From NCBI GenBank assembly GCA_036277615.1, contig DASUMQ010000082.1, positions 1-21,703 of the forward strand: a stretch of DNA of 21,703 nt, given 5' to 3'. Numbering within the stretch: position 1 is the first letter of the stretch; each line of letters begins with the position of its first letter. Made by a program: the position numbers and the translations under genes. The DNA comes from RPQJ01 sp036277615 (lineage in GTDB: Bacteria > Pseudomonadota > Gammaproteobacteria > Steroidobacterales > Steroidobacteraceae). Below are positions 15,658 through 21,703 of the stretch, piece by piece. The notes beneath the pieces are model-generated. The model saw only the letters and a program-made list of their open reading frames with translations. It was not told where the DNA came from and ran no database searches.

Positions 15658-16830
15658 CTAGTCGAACGCCTTCATCGCCTGCGCCAGGTCGGCGATCAGA
15701 TCGTCGACGTCCTCGATGCCGGCCGAAATCCGGATCAGCCCGTCGCCGATGCCGAGCGCCTGGCGACGTTCCGGCGCGAGTTGCGCGTGCGTCATCAGCG
15801 CCGGGTGCTCGATCAGGCTTTCCACGCCACCGAGGCTCTCCGCGAGCGCGAAAATCCGACAGCGTTCGAGGAACCGTCGCGCGCCTGCCAGATCCGTGTC
15901 GAACTCCACGGACAGCATGCCGCCGAATCGCGGCATCTGCCGTTGCGCCAGCGCGTGCTGCGGATGGCTCGGCAGGCCCGGATACAGCACCCGCCGCACT
16001 TTCGGCTGCGATTCCAGCCAGCGCGCGATCGCGAGTGCGTTCTCGCAGTGGCGCTGCATGCGTACCGCGAGCGTCTTGAGGCCGCGCAGTGCCAGGAAGC
16101 TGTCGAACGGCCCCGAGATGCCGCCGACCGCGTTCTGCAGGAACCCGACGCGCTCGCGCAGCTCCGCATTGTCGCCGACGACCGCGACGCCGCCGATCAT
16201 GTCGGAATGGCCGTTCAGGTACTTCGTCGTCGAGTGCACGACCGCGTCGAAGCCGAGGTCGAGCGGACGTTGCACCCAGGGGCTCGCAAAGGTGTTGTCC
16301 GCGACGGCCAGCAGGCCGCGTCGCCGTGCCAGTGCGGCGACGGCTGCGAGGTCCGCGAGCTTGAGCGTCGGGTTGGTCGGGCTCTCCACCCACAACAGGC
16401 GCGTCTCGGGCCGGATCGCGCGTTCGACGGCGGCAAGGTCGGTGAAGTCGACGCGCGTCGCCGCGAGGTTCATCGAGCGCTGGCGCACACGCTCGAGCAG
16501 TCGCACCGTACCGCCGTAGAGGTCGTCGGTCGTGACGACGTGCGAGCCCGCGTCGAGGCACTCGAGCACCGTGCCGATCGCGGCCAGGCCCGAGGCGAAG
16601 GCGAACGCCTGCCGGCCGTTCTCGAGGTCGGCCACGCAGCGCTCGAACGCAAATCGCGTCGGGTTGTGGCTGCGGCCGTAGTCGAAGCCCTTGTGCACGC
16701 CGGGACTCGACTGCACGTAAGTCGAGGTCGCGTAGATCGGCACCATCACGGCGCCGGTGGTCGGGTCAGGTTCCTGCCCCGCGTGGATGGCACGCGTGGC
16801 GAAGCGAGGTCTTCCGTCGCGATCGGTCAT
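15658..16830 (-). CDS. Cystathionine gamma-lyase (Cys/Met metabolism PLP enzyme)
   Basis: A PLP enzyme of 390 aa of the MetB/MetC family. The cofactor Lys is Lys203 in HSTTKYLNGHSD. VADNTFASP has the pyridine-N-binding Asp178, and YGRSHNPTR (about 51-59) gives phosphate-binding residues from the neighbouring subunit. ESLGGVESLIEHPALMTHA is the substrate-binding end. Sequence alone does not separate gamma-lyase from gamma-synthase. The overlap of its ATG with the stop of a cystathionine beta-synthase gene favours gamma-lyase, the second step of reverse transsulfuration, giving cysteine, 2-oxobutyrate and ammonia. The longer open frame up to 17307 lies over the upstream gene and is rejected. 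Confidence 0.92.
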   Translation of the reverse strand: MTDRDGRPRFATRAIHAGQEPDPTTGAVMVPIYATSTYVQSSPGVHKGFDYGRSHNPTRFAFERCVADLENGRQAFAFASGLAAIGTVLECLDAGSHVVTTDDLYGGTVRLLERVRQRSMNLAATRVDFTDLAAVERAIRPETRLLWVESPTNPTLKLADLAAVAALARRRGLLAVADNTFASPWVQRPLDLGFDAVVHSTTKYLNGHSDMIGGVAVVGDNAELRERVGFLQNAVGGISGPFDSFLALRGLKTLAVRMQRHCENALAIARWLESQPKVRRVLYPGLPSHPQHALAQRQMPRFGGMLSVEFDTDLAGARRFLERCRIFALAESLGGVESLIEHPALMTHAQLAPERRQALGIGDGLIRISAGIEDVDDLIADLAQAMKAFD

Positions 16831-18197
16831 AGCATCCTCAGCCGCAGTGCGTTCAACAGGTCGATGCGCGTGACGAGCCCCAGGAACGCGCTGCGCTCGA
16901 CGATCAGCGCGACGTGACCGGCGTCGAGCACGGCGAACAAGGCGTCGAGCCCCGCGTCGGGCGCGAGCGTCTCGAGCCGGGTCTCCATCGCCGTGCGCAC
17001 GGGCTGCCGGAACTGCTCGGCGGCGTCCGCGCGACGCACGACCTGCAGCAGGTCGAACTCGTCCAGGATGCCGACGATGTGTCCGCCCTCGTCCACGACC
17101 GGCAACTGCGACACGTCCGCGTTGCGCATGCGGTTGTACGCCGTGAGCAGCGAATCCCCGGGCTGGACGGTGATGGTGAGGCCCGCGTCGTGGCGACGCA
17201 CGATCAGGTCGCGCAGGTCGCCCGTGTGCTCGCGCTCGAGGAAGCCGCGTTCGTACATCCACGCGTCGTTGTAGGCCTTGGACAGGTACTTGGCGCCGCT
17301 GTCGCACACGAACGTGACCACGCGCAGCGGCGCCGTCTGCTCGCGACAGAAGCGCAGCGCCGCGGCGAGCAGCGTGCCCGTCGACGAGCCGCCCAGAATT
17401 CCTTCCTGGCGCAGCAGCGCACGTGCCGTGGCCATGCTCTCGGCGTCGGGGATCGAGTACGCCACCGAGACGCGGCTCAGGTCGGCGATCGCGGGAATGA
17501 AGTCCTCGCCGATGCCCTCGACCGCCCAGGAGCCGGCCTGGCCGAGCTCGCCGGTGTTGATGTACCGCGCCAGCACGGAACCGACCGGATCGGCGAGCAC
17601 GAAGCGCGTCGCGGCCGACTCGCGCGCGAAAAAGCGGCTCAACCCGGTGATCGTCCCGCTCGACCCGACGCCACAGACGATCGCGTCCACGCGGCCGTCC
17701 ATCTGCCGCAGGATCTCCGGCCCGGTCGTCGTCTCGTGCGCGAGCGGGTTGGCGGGGTTGCCGAACTGGTTGATGTAATAGGCGTCGGGCTGCTCCGCGG
17801 CGATGCGTTGCGCCATGTCCTGGTAGTACTGCGGGTGTCCCTTGCCCACGTCGGACCGCGTGATCCGGACGTCCGCGCCGAGCGCGACCAGGTGCAGGAT
17901 CTTCTCGCGCGACATCTTGTCCGGCACGACCAGGACCAGGCGGTACCCCTTCTGCGCCGCCACCAGCGCGAGCCCGAGGCCGGTGTTGCCGGCGGTGGCC
18001 TCGACGATCGTCGCGCCAGGTTGCAGCCGGCCCGACCGTTCGGCCGCCTCGATCATCGAGAGGCCGATGCGATCCTTGATCGAACCACCCGGGTTCTGGC
18101 TCTCGAGCTTGAGGTACAGCTCGCAGGGCCCGGTCTCGAACGAACGCACGCGCACCAGCGGCGTGTTGCCGATCAATGTGAGCACAGAGTCGGCCAT
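16827..18197 (-). CDS. cbs: Cystathionine beta-synthase with C-terminal CBS-domain pair
   Basis: A PLP enzyme of 456 aa that condenses serine and homocysteine to cystathionine. The fold-type II domain has Lys41 in NPGGSIKDR, EATAGNTGLGLAL (66-78) and the phosphate loop GVGSSGTITG (176-185). From about 335 a tandem pair of CBS domains follows (LIVRRHDAGLTITVQPGDS, then ILDEFDLLQVV, and a second copy to the C-terminus). This gives the eukaryote-like architecture and suggests a ligand-binding regulatory module; single-domain cysteine synthases lack it. ATG 18197 is preferred: GGGGA lies 7 nt upstream and the protein then begins MADSVLTLIGNTPLV as in the family. ATG 18260 would add 21 residues. 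Translationally coupled with the gamma-lyase gene (ATGA). Confidence 0.93.
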   Translation of the reverse strand: MADSVLTLIGNTPLVRVRSFETGPCELYLKLESQNPGGSIKDRIGLSMIEAAERSGRLQPGATIVEATAGNTGLGLALVAAQKGYRLVLVVPDKMSREKILHLVALGADVRITRSDVGKGHPQYYQDMAQRIAAEQPDAYYINQFGNPANPLAHETTTGPEILRQMDGRVDAIVCGVGSSGTITGLSRFFARESAATRFVLADPVGSVLARYINTGELGQAGSWAVEGIGEDFIPAIADLSRVSVAYSIPDAESMATARALLRQEGILGGSSTGTLLAAALRFCREQTAPLRVVTFVCDSGAKYLSKAYNDAWMYERGFLEREHTGDLRDLIVRRHDAGLTITVQPGDSLLTAYNRMRNADVSQLPVVDEGGHIVGILDEFDLLQVVRRADAAEQFRQPVRTAMETRLETLAPDAGLDALFAVLDAGHVALIVERSAFLGLVTRIDLLNALRLRML

Positions 18198-18230
18198 CTC
18201 GATTCCCCGCGTCCTTGCCTGGCGGTGCGG

Positions 18231-18260
18231 ATTGTGCGGGATCGGGCGATCTCCCGTCAC
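18231..18260 (-). promoter_or_regulatory. Possible promoter of the CBS-CGL operon
   Basis: On the minus strand GTGACG (plus 18255-18260, 4 of 6) is followed after 18 bp by CACAAT (plus 18231-18236, 4 of 6). It lies 34 bp before the CBS start in a 122-bp gap. A weak match found by eye. Confidence 0.28.
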
Positions 18261-18281
18261 GTCCGGACCCGCGCCGACCGC

Positions 18282-18300
18282 GGGTGCGCCGGGCGCACCC
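18282..18300 (-). terminator. Possible stem-loop after fadD
   Basis: GGGTGCG (18282-18288) pairs with CGCACCC (18294-18300) around a 5-nt loop, 20 bp beyond the fadD stop on the minus strand. No U tract follows, so it may be a transcript-stabilising hairpin or a weak terminator. Confidence 0.35.
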
Positions 18301-18319
18301 CGTCGTCGCGTGAGCGCGT

Positions 18320-19993
18320 CTAGGACGCCTTCAACTGGTCCTTGAGCTCGCGGCGCAGGATCTTGCCGACGTTTGTCTTCGGCAGCTCGTCCCGGAAATA
18401 GACGCGCTTCGGCACCTTGTAACCGGTCAGCGACGCGCGGCAGTGCTCGATCAGCTGCTCCTCACTGAGCGTCGGGTCCTTGCGCACGACGAACAGCGCC
18501 ACCACTTCGCCGGCGCGCTCGTCGGGCTGCGCGACCGCCGCCACTTCGAGCACGCCGGGATGGGTGACGACCACGCCCTCGACCTCGTTCGGGTACACGT
18601 TGAAGCCGGACACGAGGATCATGTCCTTCTTGCGGTCCTCGATGAACACGAAGCCGCGCGGGTCCATGTACCCGATGTCGCCGGTCCGCAGCACCCGCCC
18701 GGGCAGCATCACCTTCTCGGTCTCGTCGACCCGATTCCAGTAGCCGCGCATGACCTGCGGCCCCTCGACGCAGATCTCGCCGGACTGGCCCTGCGGCAGC
18801 ACGTTGCCGTCGTCGTCGCGGATCGTCACGACGGTCGACGAAATCGGCAGCCCGATCGACCCGTTGAAGTCGTCGCCTGGCCGGTTGATGCACGCAGCCG
18901 GCGATGTTTCGGTCAGGCCCCAGGCCTGCGTGAGCACGTTGCCGGTCACGCGTTTCCAGTGCTCGGCGACCGCGCGCTGCACGGCCATGCCGCCGCCCAG
19001 GCTGATGCGCAGCGAGCCGAAGTCGAGCCGGTCGAAGCCGGGCGTGTGCAGCAAGGCGTTGAACAGCGTGTTGACGCCGGCGAAGAACGTGAAACGGTGC
19101 TTCGCCAGCTCGCGCACGAAGCCTGGGAAGTCCCGCGGGTTCGGGATCATCACGTTGTGCGCGCCGAGTTGCAGCATCGCGAAGCTGTTCGCCGTGAGCG
19201 CGAAGATGTGGTACAGCGGCAGCGCCGTGATCGCGACGACGGGTTCGCCTGGTTTCATCGCCGGTTTCACCCACGCCTCGGCCTGCAGCACGTTCGCGAC
19301 CATGTTCCGATGCGTCAGCACCGCGCCTTTCGACACGCCGGTCGTCCCGCCGGTGTACTGCAGGAACGCGACGTCCTCAGGGCCGAGGACTACCGGTACG
19401 AGGTTCTCGAACCGGCCCTTGCTCAGTGCGTCCGTGAAGCTCACCGCCCCTGGCAGGCTCCACTCCGGCACCTGCTTGCGCACGTGCCTCAGCGCGAAGT
19501 CGACCAGCACGGACTTCGGGAAGCCGAGCAGGTCCCCCACGGAGGTGACGATGACGGTATCGAGGCCGGCGTCGTCGACCACCTGCTGCAGCGTGTGCGC
19601 GAAGTTCTCGAGGATCACGATCGCGCGCGCGCCGGAGTCCACGAGCTGGTGCTTGAGCTCGCGTGGCGTGTACATCGGGTTCGTGTTGACGATCGTGAGC
19701 CCGGCGCGAAATGCGCCCAGGATCGCGACCGGATACTGCAGCACGTTCGGCAGCATGATCGCGATGCGGTCGCCCGGACGCAGCCGCGCGACCCGCTGCA
19801 GGTAGGCGGCGAACCGCGCGCCGAGCAGGTCGAGGTCGCCGTAGGTCAGCGTGCGGTCCATGCAGCTGAAACAGGGCCGGCCGCGGTGGCGCTCGATCGT
19901 GCGCTCGAGCAGGTGGAGCAGCGACGGGTGTTCCGACGGGTTGATCTCCGCCGGCACGCCGGGCGGGTAGTGCTTGAGCCAGATCTTTTCCAC
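18320..19993 (-). CDS. fadD: Long-chain fatty-acid--CoA ligase
   Basis: Activates fatty acids to acyl-CoA through an acyl-adenylate, on the inner side of the cytoplasmic membrane; 557 aa, similar to E. coli FadD. The N-terminus MEKIWLKHYPPGVPAEI is typical of FadD. The AMP-binding P-loop is TGGTTGVSKG (214-223), then GLTETSP (359-365), the hinge region GYMDPRGFVFIEDRKKDMI, and the catalytic C-terminal Lys544 in TNVGKILRREL. The start is GTG at 19993 with AAGGGAG about 8 nt upstream. It lies downstream of tesA on the same strand with a 114-bp gap that holds its own extended -10, so it may be transcribed both alone and with tesA. Confidence 0.95.
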   Translation of the reverse strand: MEKIWLKHYPPGVPAEINPSEHPSLLHLLERTIERHRGRPCFSCMDRTLTYGDLDLLGARFAAYLQRVARLRPGDRIAIMLPNVLQYPVAILGAFRAGLTIVNTNPMYTPRELKHQLVDSGARAIVILENFAHTLQQVVDDAGLDTVIVTSVGDLLGFPKSVLVDFALRHVRKQVPEWSLPGAVSFTDALSKGRFENLVPVVLGPEDVAFLQYTGGTTGVSKGAVLTHRNMVANVLQAEAWVKPAMKPGEPVVAITALPLYHIFALTANSFAMLQLGAHNVMIPNPRDFPGFVRELAKHRFTFFAGVNTLFNALLHTPGFDRLDFGSLRISLGGGMAVQRAVAEHWKRVTGNVLTQAWGLTETSPAACINRPGDDFNGSIGLPISSTVVTIRDDDGNVLPQGQSGEICVEGPQVMRGYWNRVDETEKVMLPGRVLRTGDIGYMDPRGFVFIEDRKKDMILVSGFNVYPNEVEGVVVTHPGVLEVAAVAQPDERAGEVVALFVVRKDPTLSEEQLIEHCRASLTGYKVPKRVYFRDELPKTNVGKILRRELKDQLKAS

Positions 19994-20045
19994 GCCTGCC
20001 GCTCCCTTGACTGGACCCGGCCGCGCCCCCGCGCGACTCGTTCGC

Positions 20046-20054
20046 TATATAGCA
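20046..20054 (-). promoter_or_regulatory. Candidate extended -10 promoter of fadD
   Basis: On the minus strand TGCTATATA fits TG-N-TATAAT with one mismatch, about 53 bp before the fadD GTG. No clear -35 is present. The hexamer and the following G equal those of the pilM candidate. Confidence 0.4.
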
Positions 20055-20107
20055 GCGACCGGCGCCGAAAACACCGCGGGCTGATACGAAAATGTGCCGA
20101 CGGGCGG

Positions 20108-20791
20108 CTACTTGCGCGCCAGCAACGGTTCGAGTCGGGGCCAGATCTTGTCCAGCAGCTTCGGCTGCGCAGCGGCCGTCGGGTGCAGCCCGTCGTCCTG
20201 CATCAGCGTGTCGTCGAGCGCGATGTCCTCGAGCAGGAACGGCACCCGCGCCAGGCGGTGACTCGAGGCAAGCTGCCCGAAGAGGTCGTGGAACTGGCGG
20301 GTGTACGTGGCTCCGTAATTCGGCGGGATCCGCATGCCGACGAGCAGGATCTTCGCGCCCGCCTGCTGCGCAAGCTCGATGATCTTCTCGAGGTTGGCCC
20401 GGATGTCGGCGATCGGCAGGCCGCGCAGGCCGTCGTTGCCGCCGAGCTCGACCACGACGACGACCGGCCGGTGCGTGGCCAGCGTACGCGGCAGCCGGGC
20501 CAGGGCGCCGCCCGTGGTTTCGCCGCTGGAACTGGCGTTGACCACGCGATGTCCGTAGCCTTTGGCGCGCAGTCGGGCCTGCAACAGGGACACCCAGCCC
20601 TGTTCGACGCGAATCCCGTACGCCGCGCTGAGGCTGTCGCCGAGCACGAGGATGGTGGGCGAGGAGGTCGCGTCCGCCGCACGCGCGACGGCGCCGCCCC
20701 CGATTGCCACGAGGAAGACGATGACGAGCAACGACGAAAACAGACGGGCCGCAAACGCAGACGGCGAGACGGTGCTGGCGGCGGAAGGCAT
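20108..20791 (-). CDS. tesA: SGNH-family esterase / acyl-CoA thioesterase I (TesA-like)
   Basis: A periplasmic lipolytic enzyme of 227 aa of the TesA/arylesterase group. A signal peptide runs to about 39 (hydrophobic LLVIVFLVAIGGGAVARA). SGNH blocks are I: LGDSLSAAYGI with nucleophile Ser53; II: Gly90 in NASSSGETTGG; III: Asn119 in LGGNDGL; V: Asp200/His203 in DDGLHPTAAA. The start is uncertain. ATG 20791 gives a normal signal peptide but no Shine-Dalgarno sequence, and the longer frame to 20980 runs over ybbA and is rejected. A later GTG/TTG start would cut into the signal peptide. Its 5' end overlaps the divergent ybbA, a neighbour pair also known in E. coli. Upstream of fadD on the same strand. 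Confidence 0.92.
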   Translation of the reverse strand: MPSAASTVSPSAFAARLFSSLLVIVFLVAIGGGAVARAADATSSPTILVLGDSLSAAYGIRVEQGWVSLLQARLRAKGYGHRVVNASSSGETTGGALARLPRTLATHRPVVVVVELGGNDGLRGLPIADIRANLEKIIELAQQAGAKILLVGMRIPPNYGATYTRQFHDLFGQLASSHRLARVPFLLEDIALDDTLMQDDGLHPTAAAQPKLLDKIWPRLEPLLARK

Positions 20792-21440
20792 CGGCAAGCA
20801 GGTTAGCAGCCCCGAGGGAACCCTCGCCATCCTCGCGGACGTCTCGATCGCGATCCGGCGCGGCGAGTCGGTGGCGGTCGTCGGCGCCTCCGGGGCAGGC
20901 AAGTCGACGCTGCTCGCGCTGCTCGCCGGGCTCGACGAGCCGACTGCGGGACGCGCCTGGCTCGCGGGACACGACCTCACCGCGCTCGACGAGGACGGCC
21001 GTGCGGCCGTTCGCGCCCGTCACGTCGGCTTCGTGTTCCAGTCGTTCCACCTCGTGCCTTCGCTGACGGCGCTGGAGAACGTGATGCTGCCGCTCGAGCT
21101 CGCGCGGAGATCCGACGCACGCGCTGCCGCGAAGGACGTGCTCACGCGCGTCGGTCTCGGCGAGCGACTCGGGCACTACCCGCGCCAGCTCTCGGGTGGC
21201 GAGCAGCAGCGTGTCGCGATCGCGCGTGCATTCGTGACCCGTCCCGACGTGCTGTTCGCGGACGAGCCCACCGGCAACCTCGATGCCGCAACCGGCGAAA
21301 AAATCATGGAACTGCTGTTCGGTCTCAACGCCGCGACGCGCACGACGCTCGTGCTCGTGACGCACGATCGCGCACTCGCCGCGCGGTGTGATCGCGTGAT
21401 CCGCCTCGACGCGGGCCGCGTGCTCGCGCCGGCCGCCTGA
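20721..21440 (+). CDS. ybbA: ABC transporter ATP-binding protein (YbbA/LolD type)
   Basis: ATPase subunit of 239 aa of a MacB/LolD-type ABC transporter, working at the cytoplasmic face with the permease that follows. Walker A GASGAGKST (55-63), Q-loop FVFQSFHLVPSLTALEN, signature LSGGEQQR (157-164), Walker B VLFADEPTGNLD (177-188) and the switch His in VTHDRALA. ATG 20721 is preceded by GAGGAA 4 nt upstream and gives a 16-residue polar leader before the domain. GTG 20772 would begin at the first beta strand and leave less overlap with tesA, but has no visible ribosome site. The longer frame from 20562 lies over tesA. The gap to ybbP is 9 bp. The substrate is unknown; a role in lipoprotein- or lipid-linked export is only an analogy. 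Confidence 0.93.
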   Translation: MTSNDENRRAANADGETVLAAEGIGKQVSSPEGTLAILADVSIAIRRGESVAVVGASGAGKSTLLALLAGLDEPTAGRAWLAGHDLTALDEDGRAAVRARHVGFVFQSFHLVPSLTALENVMLPLELARRSDARAAAKDVLTRVGLGERLGHYPRQLSGGEQQRVAIARAFVTRPDVLFADEPTGNLDAATGEKIMELLFGLNAATRTTLVLVTHDRALAARCDRVIRLDAGRVLAPAA

Positions 21441-21449
21441 GGCGCACGC

Positions 21450-21703
21450 ATGGGCTGGCTCACGCTCGCTTTGCGCAACCTGATGCGAGACCTGCGGTCG
21501 GGCGAACTCGCGGTGCTCGTGCTCGCGTTGCTGGTGGCAGTGGCCTCGTTGACCGCGGTCGGGTTCTTCACGAGCCGGATCGGCCGGGCGGTCGAGCAGC
21601 AGGCCGGCGAGGTGCTCGCCGCGGACTTGCGACTCCGCTCCGCCCGGCCGATCGACGAACGCTACGAGCGCGAGGCCGTGCGACGCGGCCTGCGCGTCGC
21701 GCG
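21450..21703 (+). CDS. ybbP: ABC transporter permease, N-terminal part (YbbP-like)
   Basis: The frame is open from ATG 21450 to the right edge (84 codons). GAGG at 21439-21442 overlaps the ybbA stop and serves as ribosome site. The translation starts MGWLTLALRNLMRDLRSGE and then has a hydrophobic helix, LAVLVLALLVAVASLTAVGFF, followed by TSRIGRAVEQQAGEVLAADL. This pattern is typical of the large YbbP-type FtsX-like permease. Position directly after ybbA supports this. The rest of the gene is outside the window, so the assignment rests on the N-terminus and context. Confidence 0.88.
   Translation, partial: MGWLTLALRNLMRDLRSGELAVLVLALLVAVASLTAVGFFTSRIGRAVEQQAGEVLAADLRLRSARPIDERYEREAVRRGLRVA

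Noticed and set aside
18443..20806. A 787-codon open frame on the plus strand
   Set aside because: Runs antisense through fadD and tesA and has the same composition artefact.

Overview
This is a high-GC proteobacterial chromosome segment, densely packed with housekeeping genes. I see no prophage, IS element, CRISPR array, tRNA or rRNA. The divergent mrcA / pilMNOPQ-aroK-aroB block is the classic gammaproteobacterial arrangement. Together with a GTGGGAGC-type REP sequence and a cystathionine beta-synthase/gamma-lyase pair, it suggests a gammaproteobacterium of the Xanthomonadales / Nevskiales / Steroidobacterales type. That placement is inference; nothing here identifies a species.

Layout. 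1-472: 3' end of citrate synthase (gltA). 476-567: a repeat element with inverted arms of tandem heptamers around a REP-like core, lying between convergent genes. 558-3785 (minus): PBP1A (mrcA), followed downstream by a small conserved gene with a nucleotidyltransferase-like segment. 3786-4199: divergent promoter region. 4200-9321 (plus): pilM-N-O-P-Q, the inner-membrane/periplasmic alignment complex and outer-membrane secretin of type IV pili, closed by a strong terminator. 9409-13055 (plus): aroK-aroB-dgt-phzF with overlapping or closely spaced starts (shikimate pathway, dNTP hydrolysis, a PhzF-family isomerase). 13135-14939 (plus): pyrF-hemE. 14931-15031: a second heptamer-arm element, here with a rho-independent terminator as its core. 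15039-15635 (plus): ppa. 15658-18197 (minus): cystathionine beta-synthase then cystathionine gamma-lyase, a reverse-transsulfuration operon. 18320-20791 (minus): fadD, preceded by tesA. 20721-end (plus): ybbA ABC ATPase and the start of its ybbP-type permease, head to head with tesA.

How the parts relate. The pil genes build one machine, co-transcribed and probably translationally coupled. CBS and CGL would convert homocysteine plus serine to cysteine. TesA releases fatty acids that FadD would activate. YbbA and YbbP form one ABC transporter. The rest are independent core metabolic genes.

The most unusual signal is the pair of intergenic elements at 476-567 and 14931-15031. Their arms are tandem 7-mers beginning TAG, inverted around a hairpin core. 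Because 7 is not a multiple of 3, tandem TAGNNNN units place TAG stops in successive reading frames. The inverted arm does the same on the other strand. The stop codons of two flanking genes (hemE and the minus-strand gene at 558) lie inside these arms. Other points of interest are a possible aroK promoter overlapping the pilQ terminator, and a 71-bp head-to-head overlap of tesA and ybbA.
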